Of a stretch of DNA of 64,000 nt, positions 7,339 to 16,401 are shown in pieces (position 1 is the stretch's first letter; each line of letters begins with the position of its first letter). The stretch covers positions 186,001 through 250,000 of the forward strand of contig NZ_PVYW01000013.1 in NCBI RefSeq assembly GCF_003001675.1. The letters run 5' to 3'. The translations under genes were made by a program, and so were the position numbers. The DNA comes from Cohnella sp. SGD-V74. GTDB lineage: Bacteria; Bacillota; Bacilli; Paenibacillales; Paenibacillaceae. The notes beneath the pieces were generated by a model. That model saw only the letters and a list, made by a program, of their open reading frames with translations. It was not told where the DNA came from and made no database searches.

Positions 7339-7764
7339 CTACTGCCGCTCCAACGGAATCGGCACCTTCGTCGTCTCAAAAAACCGATTACCGGGAACCT
7401 CATCCTCGACCGGAAGGAAAATGCTGATCTGCTCCGTCGGAGCCGTATCGTCGTTCGCCACCGAATGAACGACTCCGGCCGGCACGTGGAACGTATCCCC
7501 CGCCTTGTAAGATTTCCACTCCCCGTTGCAGAGCAGACGAACTTTGCCTACCGTAATATGAATGATTTCCGCCACGTTATGGTAATGTGGGAGAACGGCG
7601 CCTCCGACGCCGATCTTCTCCCACAGCACTGAGCTTGCTCTTACGCCCAGGGCATCGGCCTCCGCGGCCGATACGATCTCCCGGTGATAGAGCTCGACGT
7701 GATCGGGCATCAGCCCCCATTCCATGCCGTCCGCCGTTCTCACCGTCGTCCGCTTCTCCGTCAT
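7339..7764 (-). CDS. Cupin-domain protein
   Basis: The 141-residue product is a single cupin barrel. Motif 1 is LPHYHNVAEIIHITVGKV (two His and a Glu for metal) and motif 2 is GDTFHVPAGVVHSV, so the metal ligands look complete. Its start overlaps the formamidase stop by four bases, which suggests translational coupling. Small cupins in amide and purine clusters can be enzymes (for example ureidoglycolate lyase or isomerases) or ligand sensors. No specific reaction can be assigned. It probably acts on the same small nitrogen compound as its neighbours. Confidence 0.75.
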   Translation of the reverse strand: MTEKRTTVRTADGMEWGLMPDHVELYHREIVSAAEADALGVRASSVLWEKIGVGGAVLPHYHNVAEIIHITVGKVRLLCNGEWKSYKAGDTFHVPAGVVHSVANDDTAPTEQISIFLPVEDEVPGNRFFETTKVPIPLERQ

Positions 7765-8768
7765 CGGTCCGCCGCCTTCCCCGCGTAGCTGCGTGTCGGC
7801 TTCGGAAAGCCTTCGGACTTCCCGTCCTTAACGACGACCTCGTCCTCCCAAGGCAGCCGGTAGCGTCCGTTCACGAGATCCTCCATATACGTGTATGGGC
7901 AATCTCCCGCTCCTCCGTCCACCGCCACGTAGCCGCGATGGCCGAACTGATAGATATTGTTCTCCACGCCCCAGAGGCGGCGCGCTTCGCGCACGAGCGA
8001 CGGACGAACCTCTCCGGCGACGATCTCGTCCGGACGCCCGCCCCCGACGACGAGCGGAACGCCGTCGAAGCCGACGATCATCGCCTCTCCCATCGAATCG
8101 AACGTGCCGTCGCTTCCGCACATGCACACCGACACGGTATACATCAGATTGCAGAACGCATTGGCCTGGTTCGTCACCTGCCATGCGTGGCGGATCGGAG
8201 CGGTGTATCCTGCCGTGCGGATCATGATGTCCGCGCCGAGATACGCGCATTCCCTCGCCATCTCCGGGAACATCCCGTCATGGCAAATAATAAGCGCCAG
8301 CCTGCTTCCATTCGGGCCGTCGCATACCGGAATGCCGAGATTGCCCGGCTCCCACGGCTCGACGGGAACCCAAGGGTGCAGCTTGCGATAGTTCAGCCGA
8401 ATTTCGCCTTGATCGTCGATGATCAGCCCGGTATTGTACGGATAGCCGTCCGGATTCGCCTCCATGATCGAGAAGCAGCCCCAGATCCGGTTATCCCGGC
8501 AAGCCTTCTTGAACGCCTCGACCTCCGGCCCGTCGATCCGGCACATGAGCGCCGGATCGGTATTCATCGACAAGCCATGAAGCGAATATTCGGGAAAGAC
8601 GACCAGATCCATCCCCCGCAGCCCATTGCGCGCCTTGGCCGTTAGGCCGACGATGCGGCCGACTTGCTCCCGAAGCTGCTCGGGGGTATCCACGACGGGC
8701 AGCTGCATCTGCACCAGTCCGATGACGACGCCGTCCGGACTTTTGTTTAATCCGCCCAATCCGCTCAT
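7761..8768 (-). CDS. amiF: Formamidase (nitrilase superfamily)
   Basis: The 335-residue product matches AmiF formamidases along its length. The catalytic residues are visible as Glu60 in VVFPEYSLHGL, Lys129 in NYRKLHPW and Cys162 in ALIICHDGMFPEM. It also has the family ending with NNIYQFGHRGYVA and LPWEDEVVVKDG. Formamidase converts formamide to formate and ammonia in the cytosol; the related aliphatic amidases use other short amides. It lies between the BMP lipoprotein and the cupin in a nitrogen-scavenging operon. Formamide could come from outside or from a breakdown step. Family assignment is firm, but the physiological substrate is inferred. Confidence 0.88.
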   Translation of the reverse strand: MSGLGGLNKSPDGVVIGLVQMQLPVVDTPEQLREQVGRIVGLTAKARNGLRGMDLVVFPEYSLHGLSMNTDPALMCRIDGPEVEAFKKACRDNRIWGCFSIMEANPDGYPYNTGLIIDDQGEIRLNYRKLHPWVPVEPWEPGNLGIPVCDGPNGSRLALIICHDGMFPEMARECAYLGADIMIRTAGYTAPIRHAWQVTNQANAFCNLMYTVSVCMCGSDGTFDSMGEAMIVGFDGVPLVVGGGRPDEIVAGEVRPSLVREARRLWGVENNIYQFGHRGYVAVDGGAGDCPYTYMEDLVNGRYRLPWEDEVVVKDGKSEGFPKPTRSYAGKAADR

Positions 8769-8794
8769 TTGCCCGTCTCCTCTCTATAGAACCG

Positions 8795-9967
8795 TTACTT
8801 CGGAATGCTGCCGATGACGCCTTCGACCAGATAATCGGAGCCTTCGAGCTGTTCGACCGTCGGCGTCTCGCCTTCCGCGATGCGAACTCCGCCCGACTGA
8901 TCCTTGACCGGTCCTGCGAACGGAAGCAGCGTTCCATCCAGCAGCGCCTTCTTCTGATCTTCCACGTATTGCACGACGTCGGCCGGTACGTTCGCGCCGA
9001 ACGATCCCAATTGCACGACGTTGTCGGCAAGCGTGCCGCGGTATTTGCCGTCGAACTTGCTGCCTTTGAACTGACCGTCCTGCGCCGTCTTCACCATCTC
9101 GACGAACAGCTCGGGCCAATTCCACAGAGAGCCGGTAATCCAGCCGTTCGGAGCCAGAGAAGAAGCGTCCGCGTGGTAGCCTACCGTCATAACGCCGCGC
9201 CGTTCCGCCGTCTCGATCACCGTCTTCATGCAGTCCTGATGAAGGCTGAGCACGTCTACGCCGCCATCGATGAGCGAGTTCGCCGCATTCGCTTGTTGAC
9301 CGGGATCGCACCAGCTTCCCGTGAAGACGACGGACGTCGTGGCGTCCGGATTGACGGAGCGAGCGCCGAGCGTGAACGCGTTGACGTTAAGCAGCACCTG
9401 CGGAATCGGGACGGAGACGATGTAGCCGAGCTTGCCGGTTTTGGACATTTTGCCCGCCGCTACGCCCGCCAGATAGACCGGCTCCCAGATCGTGCCGAAG
9501 TACGTGCCGACATTGGTGGACGTCTTCAGACCCCCTTGGTGGAAAAAGACCACGTCCGGGTGGCGCTTGGCCACGTTAAGCGCGGGTTCCAGATGTCCGT
9601 AGGAGGTCGGGAAAATGATTTTCGCGCCGTCCTTGATCATCTGCTCCATGACCCGCTCCGCCTCCGCCGTCTCCGGCACGTTCTCGGCGCGCAGCACCTT
9701 CAGATCCGGATAAGCCTCTTCCACGGCCACGCTGCCCAAGTAAGCCGCCTGATTGTAGCCGTAATCGTCCTTCGTGCCGACGAAGATAAACCCTACCGCG
9801 CTGCCTCCCGTTCCCATCGACGCATCCGCGCTTGCCGAGGGCGTCTCCGAGGAGCCGCCCGACGGGCTGCTCGAGGAATTGCTTCCCGGCTGGCTGCAGC
9901 CGGTAATCAGCATAATGAGCGCCAACGCTCCCAACAGGACACTGCTTGCTCTTCTTTTCATCTTCAT
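8795..9967 (-). CDS. BMP-family ABC transporter substrate-binding lipoprotein
   Basis: The start at 9967 (MKMKRRASSVLL) follows GGAGGG. A lipobox (LITGC, Cys at about residue 24) is followed by a Ser/Gly-rich spacer and a PnrA/BmpA-type binding domain (VGFIFVGTKDDYGYNQAAY near 61, then GAKIIFPTSYG). Such proteins bind nucleosides, purines or related small nitrogen compounds at the membrane surface. The following genes are enzymes for amides, and BMP importers are reported near biuret hydrolase genes. The ligand may therefore be biuret, a ureide or a purine. The two permeases and the ATPase lie directly upstream in the same operon. Confidence 0.9.
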   Translation of the reverse strand: MKMKRRASSVLLGALALIMLITGCSQPGSNSSSSPSGGSSETPSASADASMGTGGSAVGFIFVGTKDDYGYNQAAYLGSVAVEEAYPDLKVLRAENVPETAEAERVMEQMIKDGAKIIFPTSYGHLEPALNVAKRHPDVVFFHQGGLKTSTNVGTYFGTIWEPVYLAGVAAGKMSKTGKLGYIVSVPIPQVLLNVNAFTLGARSVNPDATTSVVFTGSWCDPGQQANAANSLIDGGVDVLSLHQDCMKTVIETAERRGVMTVGYHADASSLAPNGWITGSLWNWPELFVEMVKTAQDGQFKGSKFDGKYRGTLADNVVQLGSFGANVPADVVQYVEDQKKALLDGTLLPFAGPVKDQSGGVRIAEGETPTVEQLEGSDYLVEGVIGSIPK

Positions 9968-10040
9968 ACGGTTTCCCTCCACTTTGAGTTGATCTCTATG
10001 TTTGGCTTGCTCGTACTGCCCTGGATGGATGAATGCGGCT

Positions 10041-10964
10041 CTACCCGCTGCCCTCTCCGGCGAACACCTTGCCCAGCGCCTCCGGCGTTCGGCTCGATTT
10101 CCTGCGTTCCACGATCAGCAGCGCCAACAGCGTGAGCAGATAAGGCACCATGAACAGGAAGAATGGAGAAATGGCGTAGCCTTGCTGCTGCACCGTAAGC
10201 TGAAGCGCCTGCGCCGCCCCGAACAGATAAGCTCCCAGCATCGCCCTGGCCGGCTTCCACGAGGCGAATATGACGAGCGCTACGGCGACGACGCCTCTAC
10301 CAGCGGTCATGTTTTCCACCCAGGCATGCGTATAGGCGATGGAGAGCTGCGCTCCGCCGATGCCTGCCAGGAATCCGCCCGCCAGCACCGCCAAGTAGCG
10401 AACCAGCTTCGGGTTGATCCCGCTGGCGAACAGCACTTCTTCCCGCTCCCCCGCCGTTCGGAGCATAATGCCGATCCGGGTCCGGAAAATGACGTACCAG
10501 AGCAGCGGAACGAGCAGGATCGACAGATAGGTCAGCGGATCGTGATTGAACAGAATCGGTCCAAGGAACGGAATGTCCGACAGCAGCGGAAGAGCCACCG
10601 GATTGAATCCGACGATCTGCTCGCTGACGAACCCCCGTCCGAAGAACGCCGTCACTCCCATGCCGAAGAACATGATCGTAAGACCGGTGGCCAGCTGATT
10701 GGCCCCGCAGCTTAGGACGAGGAAGGCGTGGATCGAAGCGATCAGGAGTCCGCACAGGCCTCCCGCCAGCGCGCCCAGCCACGGATTGCCGGTCCATACC
10801 GTGACCGCGAACCCGCCCAGCGCGCCTCCGAGCATCGAACCTTCCGTTCCGAGGTTGATGACCCCGGCTCTCTCGGACACCAGCTCCCCTTGGCTGGCCA
10901 GCATAACCGACGTTCCGGAACGGATCGCTCCGGTGAGAATGTCCGCCAGAATCATCGGCTCCAC
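10041..10964 (-). CDS. ABC transporter permease, NupQ type
   Basis: The 307-residue membrane protein has about eight to nine hydrophobic segments and the BmpA-system permease signature (GELVSERAGVINLGTEGSML near residues 26-45). It begins with 13 bases overlapping the end of the first permease gene. Together with that protein, the double ATPase and the lipoprotein it forms one importer of the nucleoside/BMP type. The substrate is inferred from context as a purine, biuret or similar nitrogen source. Confidence 0.9.
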   Translation of the reverse strand: MEPMILADILTGAIRSGTSVMLASQGELVSERAGVINLGTEGSMLGGALGGFAVTVWTGNPWLGALAGGLCGLLIASIHAFLVLSCGANQLATGLTIMFFGMGVTAFFGRGFVSEQIVGFNPVALPLLSDIPFLGPILFNHDPLTYLSILLVPLLWYVIFRTRIGIMLRTAGEREEVLFASGINPKLVRYLAVLAGGFLAGIGGAQLSIAYTHAWVENMTAGRGVVAVALVIFASWKPARAMLGAYLFGAAQALQLTVQQQGYAISPFFLFMVPYLLTLLALLIVERRKSSRTPEALGKVFAGEGSG

Positions 10965-12010
10965 CTCCTGCCGCCGAGAATGAAGAACAAGACGAGCGCC
11001 ATCAGAATGTTAACGGAAGAGGACGGAAGCCCCGAGCCGATCTCCAGCGTGTTGCCGGCGACGCTGATCATACCGAGCAGGAACGCCGTAACGATCAGTC
11101 TGAGCGGATGATTCCACGCCATCATCGCGGCGAGGAATCCGAGATAACCGAAGTTGGCCCCGGTCGAGGCGCGCAAGCGGCCTTCGATGCCGGCAATCTC
11201 GATCATGCCCGCGATGCCCGCCAGCATGCCGGCGGAGATCAGTACCCAGAAGTACATTTTGTTGATGTTGAATCCGGCCCTCTCCGCTGCCAGCCGATTG
11301 CTGCCGAGCACGCGGATGCGGAAGCCGAGCCTCGTCTTCGCCAGCACGAACCAGACGAGAGCCGCCAGCACGAGAGCGACGACGAATCCGATGTGCAGCC
11401 TCGTTCCGTTGACGATCGGAAGTCTCAGCGACGAGGAGATTTCCGGCGAGAACGGCCAGTTGAACGAATCGGGGTCCTTCAGCATGCCGTGAACGAAGAA
11501 CCCTACGGTGAACGTGGCGACGTAATTCAGCAGTACGCTCGTAATCGTCTCGTTCAGCCGCCCTTTCACCTTCAGAACGGCGACCAGTCCGGCCCACACC
11601 GCTCCCCCGAGCGCCCCGGCGATCAGCATCAGCGGAATGCCGAGCAAGGCGGGCATGGCGTTCAAATAGAATACGGCAAACCAGGTGGCGAACAACGCCC
11701 CGATGGCGAGCTGGCCTTCCCCTCCGACGTTTACCAATCCGGCCTTGGCCGGAAGCGCCGCGGCAAGTCCGGTCAGCACGAACGGAGTCGCCTTCAGCAG
11801 CACTTCCCCGAAGCCGTATAGATCGCCGAACGCCGACTTGACCATCGAGACGTACAGGTCGACCGGATTCACTCCGTAACAGAGCAGGAAAATGCCGTAC
11901 ACAACGAACGGAGCGACAAAAATCATCGTCTGAACGCCCCGCTTCTTCCACCGCGCGAAGGAAGGCCATCTCCCCGCGGACAACGCGATCGTTCCGGTTT
12001 GTGTCTTCAC
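10952..12010 (-). CDS. ABC transporter permease, NupP type
   Basis: The 352-residue membrane protein has many hydrophobic segments (for example TMIFVAPFVVYGIFLLCYGV and PFVLTGLAAALPAKAGLVNV). The latter is the family motif of BMP-linked permeases, ending G-x-V-N-x-G-x-E-G. The start overlaps the ATPase stop by four bases and the end overlaps the second permease. It is the larger of two permeases expected in this transporter class. Confidence 0.9.
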   Translation of the reverse strand: MKTQTGTIALSAGRWPSFARWKKRGVQTMIFVAPFVVYGIFLLCYGVNPVDLYVSMVKSAFGDLYGFGEVLLKATPFVLTGLAAALPAKAGLVNVGGEGQLAIGALFATWFAVFYLNAMPALLGIPLMLIAGALGGAVWAGLVAVLKVKGRLNETITSVLLNYVATFTVGFFVHGMLKDPDSFNWPFSPEISSSLRLPIVNGTRLHIGFVVALVLAALVWFVLAKTRLGFRIRVLGSNRLAAERAGFNINKMYFWVLISAGMLAGIAGMIEIAGIEGRLRASTGANFGYLGFLAAMMAWNHPLRLIVTAFLLGMISVAGNTLEIGSGLPSSSVNILMALVLFFILGGRRWSR

Positions 12011-13536
12011 GCGGATTCTCCTCTCAGCATGCGATAGCCAATCTGCGTCGCATCCGTATCTGCGGTCTTGTAAGGGCCGAGCAGTTGCTTGCCGCTAAGC
12101 ACGACCAACTCGTCGGACAGCTTGAACAGTTCGTCCAGATCCTCGGAGAACAGCAGAATCGCCGTCCCCTGCTCCGCCAGCCCGATCAGCTGCTGCTGAA
12201 TCGTGCGCGTCGTTCCGATGTCGAGCCCTCGGCTCGGATAACTGATGATCAGAATGTCCGGACTGCGGATAAGCGCCCGCGACAGCACCATTCGCTGCAC
12301 GTTGCCTCCCGAGAGCGTATCCGCCCTTCGGCTTCCTTCCGCCAGAGAGAGCAACTTGGCTTCCTCGCTGCCTTCCAGCTGCTCCTTGATGGTTTTCCAG
12401 TCGATTCCCGGTCCCTTCGCTCTCATCGACATGCCGTCCAGCACCATATGCTCCAAAATACTGAAGCCCGGGATAACCGACTCCTTGATCGGGTCTTCGG
12501 AGACGAAGCTGACTCCCGCATCCATGAACGCCCTCGGCCCGCCCTTCATCTCCGTTCCGCCGATCGAGACTTTGCCCGAAGCCAGCTTCCTTAATCCGAA
12601 CAGCACTTCCGCCAGCTCCCGTTGGCCGCTTCCGGAGATGCCTGCGACGCCGACGATGCGTCCCTTCGGCAGAGACAGCCGGACATCCGTCAGCACGGGT
12701 TCCCCGTGATCTCCGTGAATGAGGCCGTCCTCGATGCGCAGAGCTTCCTCCTCGTCCGCCGACAGGCTCGCAGGCTTCACGACCGGCTTTAGCGTCTTGT
12801 CTCCCATCATCGCGGAGATAAGCGTTTCTCCGTCCAAGCCGTCTTCTTTTGCCGCCGAATAGGTCATCTGTCCGCTTCTGAGCACGCTCACCCGGTCTGC
12901 AACGGCCAGCACCTCGTTGATCTTGTGCGTAATCAGCAGAATGCCGTAGCCGTCCTGGCGAAGCAGATCGAGCATATTCAGGAACGCTTCAACCTCTTGA
13001 GGGACGAGAACGCTGGTCGGCTCGTCGAAAATGATAATTCGCGTACCGGGGGCGAGCAGCACCTTCACGATCTCCAGACGCTGCCGCTGCCCGAGGTCGA
13101 GCTGCCACACCTGCGCGTCCGGCTCGACCTGCAATCCGTACTTGGCGGAGATGTCGACGATCCGCTCGCGCAGCTTCTTGCGATTGAACCGCCACCCCGT
13201 CTCGACCGCCAGCGCGATGTTGTCCAGCACCGTCAAAGCGGGAACGACCCTGAAGTCCTGGAACACCATTCCGATGCCTCTCGCCCTGGCTTTCGTAGGG
13301 GGATGGAGCTCGACCCGCTCTCCGTCCATCCATACCGCGCCTTCGTCCGGCTCGTATACGCCGTAGAGCATCTTCATCAGCGTGCTCTTGCCCGCGCCGT
13401 TCTCGCCCAGTATCGCGTGAACTTCCCCCGCTCGAACGATCAGGTCGATGTCCCTGTTGGCAACCAGCGAGCCGAATCGCTTGGTCAATCCTTCGGTCTT
13501 GAGGAGATAAGGAAACGTATCGTGGTCGACAGACAT
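12007..13536 (-). CDS. ABC transporter ATP-binding protein with two ABC domains, NupO type
   Basis: The 509-residue protein holds two fused ATPase domains, as in sugar and nucleoside importers. The first has Walker A GENGAGKST (about 43-51), a signature read as LDLGQRQRLEI and Walker B IIIFDEPTSVL. The second has a degenerate P-loop (GISGSGQRE, about 300) and the signature LSGGNVQRMVLSRAL. It opens the eight-gene operon. The start at 13536 has AGGAGGAAGATGAG upstream. The second P-loop lacks the GKST end, which is normal for this family. Confidence 0.92.
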   Translation of the reverse strand: MSVDHDTFPYLLKTEGLTKRFGSLVANRDIDLIVRAGEVHAILGENGAGKSTLMKMLYGVYEPDEGAVWMDGERVELHPPTKARARGIGMVFQDFRVVPALTVLDNIALAVETGWRFNRKKLRERIVDISAKYGLQVEPDAQVWQLDLGQRQRLEIVKVLLAPGTRIIIFDEPTSVLVPQEVEAFLNMLDLLRQDGYGILLITHKINEVLAVADRVSVLRSGQMTYSAAKEDGLDGETLISAMMGDKTLKPVVKPASLSADEEEALRIEDGLIHGDHGEPVLTDVRLSLPKGRIVGVAGISGSGQRELAEVLFGLRKLASGKVSIGGTEMKGGPRAFMDAGVSFVSEDPIKESVIPGFSILEHMVLDGMSMRAKGPGIDWKTIKEQLEGSEEAKLLSLAEGSRRADTLSGGNVQRMVLSRALIRSPDILIISYPSRGLDIGTTRTIQQQLIGLAEQGTAILLFSEDLDELFKLSDELVVLSGKQLLGPYKTADTDATQIGYRMLRGESA

Positions 13537-13596
13537 CTCATCTTCCTCCTTAATTTAATGTTAGTTTATATGACGTTTATAGGTGGATTTGATTTA

Positions 13597-13633
13597 TGTT
13601 TCTGATTATAACGCAATTACGTGTTACATTCTT
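13597..13633 (-). promoter_or_regulatory. Promoter of the transporter operon with a degenerate GlnR/TnrA-like box
   Basis: On the minus strand TATAAT (13605-13610) has no good -35 at 17 bases (AAGAAT), so an activator or another control is likely. The palindrome-like CGTTATAATCAGAAACA at 13597-13613 matches the GlnR/TnrA consensus TGTNA-N7-TNACA with two mismatches and overlaps the -10, as does the better box before biuH. The rest of 13537-13734 is AT-rich and holds no gene. Confidence 0.4.
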
Positions 13634-13734
13634 TATACTTTAAGAATAAAAATATAGGTAATTTATTGTTCGTTGATCATAAATATAACATATACATAAC
13701 ATTAAATTTACAATTTAATTGCGATTGGGCCTGC

Positions 13735-13798
13735 GAAAAAGGCTTCCCGCCAGATGAGCTCCCCCTCATTGAGGAAGACCCCGCTAACAGGAAGCCTG
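13735..13798 (-). terminator. Terminator after atzF
   Basis: AGGCTTCC and GGAAGCCT form the outer stem with an inner CCTCA/TGAGG hairpin, then TTTTT on the minus strand. It separates the biuH-atzF unit from the transporter operon. Confidence 0.75.
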
Positions 13799-13818
13799 CA
13801 CGATCCTTGAATCCTAAT

Positions 13819-15564
13819 CTACTCTAATGCGCGCCAACCGCCGAAGGACGTAATGTCTTCCGCTCCCGCCGCGGCATATCCCTCGCACACGAAGCCAGGC
13901 ACCTCTGTCCCGTCTTCAAGCTCGACTTTGCCGATGCCGAGCGGTCCCGGAATGTCGGAGACAAACGAGCCGAAGGACGCAAGGGGCATTTCCCATACTT
14001 CCAATTCGATCGCTCTCCCTTGTCCCTCCCGCTTAACCATCCCTGGCTTAGGAGGAACGGTCGGCAGTCGATAAAGCGCGTATTTGGGAGCGGTCCTCGC
14101 CTCCCGTACGAACTTGGCTCCCAACTGCAGCATTTGCTTTTCCAGCGGATATCCTCTCATATGCAGCCCGCATACGGCAACGAAAGTGTGATTGGCCGCA
14201 GCCGCCTTCTCCGGAAGCGCCGAATCGCTTGTCGCAGCCATGGCGGCGCCGATCGCCAAGCTCTCGCGCGAGGATAGAGCGAACAACGTGATTCCGAACG
14301 GAACGCCTTCCGCGGCTTCACCGAATGGAATGGCCGCTCCGCACAGATCCAGAAGATTGCAGTGATTGGTGTACAGCCCCATCTGCGTATTCGTCCGGAC
14401 GGGATCGTTGCGAACCTGTTCCCTTGTCCATGTGCCTCCGGATGTCGGCATGACGAGCACCGCGTTGCTCAATAACCGATTCGACTCCAGCTTGATCGCT
14501 TGCAGGGCGTGCATCGCCTTGAACACGGAAGCTCCGTCGTAAGGGGATTCCGCAGACGGACGGAGAATTCCCGCCGTAACCGGCAGCACGCTGTCCGGAT
14601 GCGCCTCGATGAAGCCTCCGAGACTGGCCCATCTCTCTTCTACGAAAGGTCCTCCATACAGTAAATCCGCCGCCTCCTGGAACAATCCCGTGTCCACGTA
14701 TTCGATCGGCAATCCCAGACTCTCCAGCTTCTCTACCGCACGCTTCCAAGCCCTTCGGTATTCGTCTGCATAAGGGCCGAAAAAGCTTAGCTCGCCAGCG
14801 GGAAGCGCCAGCTTGGCCGGAAGCCCCGGCGCGAGCGGAGACAAGTCTCTGGACCACGGATCGGTCGGTTCCAGGCCTCTGAGAACGCGGTCGACCTCCA
14901 GTGCGTCTTCCAGGCTGTTCGCGAATACCGAGACGCAATCCAGGCTTGCACAAGCCGGCACGACGCCTTTGGTCGGCCATGCGCCAAGGCTGGGCTTATA
15001 TCCGACCAGACCGTTGAGCGCCGCCGGCACCCGCCCCGAACCCGCCGTGTCGGTTCCCAACGAGATGGCCGCATGGCCCCTTGCGACAGCGACGGCCGAA
15101 CCTGAGCTCGATCCCCCGCTGATCAGTTCCTCTCTGATCGCGTTACGGGTTTCCCCGTAAGGACTTCTTACGCCGACAAGCCCCGTGGCGAACTGGTCGA
15201 GGTTTGTTTTGCCTACGGGTATCGCTCCTGCGCGAATCAACCTGCCCACCACGACCGCATGCTCGCGGGGAACGTACTGGTAGTCGGGGCATCCCGCCGT
15301 CGTTGGAACGCCCGCAAGATCGATGTTGTCCTTGATTGCGAATGGGATGCCCCAGAGCGGAGCCTGTTCTGGATTCATCGCGGCCAATGCGTCCAAATAG
15401 GGCTGAATCCGCTCCATTCTCGGCGGGGTAATCCATACGTTCATTTCGCTGTCGCGCTCGGCAAGACGTATGATCTCCCGCACGACCTCCTCCGGCGTCG
15501 TTCTTTTCTCCCGATAGGCCACTCTTAAGCTCTCTATCGACAGCGTTTCTATCGTTTGTTTCAT
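13819..15564 (-). CDS. atzF: Allophanate hydrolase
   Basis: The 581-residue protein has an amidase-signature domain (1 to about 450). Its catalytic Lys78 is in AIKDNIDLAG, a Gly-Ser-rich loop is at 149-156 (SGGSSSGS) and the nucleophile Ser176 is in GTDTAGSGR. A C-terminal domain of about 130 residues (FVAVCGLHMRGYPLEKQML and later) is typical of AtzF-type allophanate hydrolases. The enzyme splits allophanate into carbon dioxide and ammonia, the last step from cyanuric acid, biuret or urea. It follows biuH by 61 bases and shares its promoter. Length is close to known AtzF proteins (about 600). Confidence 0.92.
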   Translation of the reverse strand: MKQTIETLSIESLRVAYREKRTTPEEVVREIIRLAERDSEMNVWITPPRMERIQPYLDALAAMNPEQAPLWGIPFAIKDNIDLAGVPTTAGCPDYQYVPREHAVVVGRLIRAGAIPVGKTNLDQFATGLVGVRSPYGETRNAIREELISGGSSSGSAVAVARGHAAISLGTDTAGSGRVPAALNGLVGYKPSLGAWPTKGVVPACASLDCVSVFANSLEDALEVDRVLRGLEPTDPWSRDLSPLAPGLPAKLALPAGELSFFGPYADEYRRAWKRAVEKLESLGLPIEYVDTGLFQEAADLLYGGPFVEERWASLGGFIEAHPDSVLPVTAGILRPSAESPYDGASVFKAMHALQAIKLESNRLLSNAVLVMPTSGGTWTREQVRNDPVRTNTQMGLYTNHCNLLDLCGAAIPFGEAAEGVPFGITLFALSSRESLAIGAAMAATSDSALPEKAAAANHTFVAVCGLHMRGYPLEKQMLQLGAKFVREARTAPKYALYRLPTVPPKPGMVKREGQGRAIELEVWEMPLASFGSFVSDIPGPLGIGKVELEDGTEVPGFVCEGYAAAGAEDITSFGGWRALE

Positions 15565-15625
15565 CTCTCATCCCTCCGCCATTCCTTGACGCCGGGTATC
15601 GCGCCGTCTATGCGGCTTCCCGGTC

Positions 15626-16318
15626 TCATTTTCCGACGAGTTTACCCAAAGCTTCAATCGTTCGGGTCGAATCGGATACGCTGCCGAAAACGCCTCCCTG
15701 CATCGTCACCATCTTCAAAGCCGCCAAGTGGTTGTCCGGATCGGTCGCACCGGTGCAGTCCTCCAAAATCAAACACTCGTATCCCCGGTCGTTCGCTTCG
15801 CGCATCGTCGTATGAACGCACACGTCGGTCGTAATGCCGGTCAGGATCAAATTCTGTATCCCTCTCGTCCGCAGGACCAGATCCAGATCGGTCGCGTAGA
15901 AGCTGCCTTTGCCGGGCTTGTCGATAATGACTTCCCCTTCCATCGGGGCGAGCTCTTCGATAATCTGCCAGCCCGGTTCCCCGCGTACCAGAATTCGCCC
16001 CGCCGGACCGGCCGATCCGATCTCCGCGCCGATCTGCTTGCTGCGCCACCTTTTGTTGGCCGGCAGATCGGACAGATCGGGACGATGCCCTTCCCTCGTA
16101 TGGATGATCGTAAATCCCGGAATCGCGCGGGCAACCTCCAGCAGGCTGCGAATCGGGTCGATTGCGCGCCGCGTAAGGGACAGATCGTACCCCATTCGGT
16201 CAACGTAGCCGCCAGGGCCGCAGAAGTCGATCTGCATATCGATAATCAGAAGCGCGGTATTGTCCGGTCTGAGTTCCCCGTTGTAGGGGTAAGCGTAAGG
16301 ATTGGCTTCGATGAACAT
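15626..16318 (-). CDS. biuH: Biuret amidohydrolase
   Basis: The 230-residue product MFIEANPYAYPYNGELRPDN closely follows known BiuH sequences. The triad is Asp27 (ALLIIDMQIDFC), Lys134 (VIIDKPGKGSFYATD) and Cys167 (LTGITTDVCVHTTMREANDR), offset by 8-9 residues from the Rhizobium enzyme's D36, K142 and C175 as I recall them. It hydrolyses biuret to allophanate and ammonia in the cytosol, and AtzF next to it finishes the job. The ATG at 16318 has GGGAGTGGAG upstream; a GTG at 16327 is less likely. A GlnR-type box overlaps its promoter. Confidence 0.92.
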   Translation of the reverse strand: MFIEANPYAYPYNGELRPDNTALLIIDMQIDFCGPGGYVDRMGYDLSLTRRAIDPIRSLLEVARAIPGFTIIHTREGHRPDLSDLPANKRWRSKQIGAEIGSAGPAGRILVRGEPGWQIIEELAPMEGEVIIDKPGKGSFYATDLDLVLRTRGIQNLILTGITTDVCVHTTMREANDRGYECLILEDCTGATDPDNHLAALKMVTMQGGVFGSVSDSTRTIEALGKLVGK

Positions 16319-16366
16319 GATCTCCACTCCCTTATGTTAGATATATGGCAGTCAATTTTTGATATT

Positions 16367-16383
16367 TGTTATATTATATAACA
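16367..16383 (-). promoter_or_regulatory. GlnR/TnrA box upstream of biuH
   Basis: TGTTATATTATATAACA matches TGTNA-N7-TNACA at every fixed position and is nearly palindromic. It is 49 bases before the biuH start and covers the predicted -10. Binding there would block transcription, which fits GlnR repression when nitrogen is plentiful. Confidence 0.75.
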
Positions 16384-16401
16384 CGAAAAAGACGGAGTCA
16401 T
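16373..16401 (-). promoter_or_regulatory. Promoter of biuH-atzF
   Basis: On the minus strand ATGACT (16396-16401), a 17-base spacer and TATAAT (16373-16378) form a sigma-A promoter; the -10 lies inside the GlnR/TnrA box. Confidence 0.6.
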
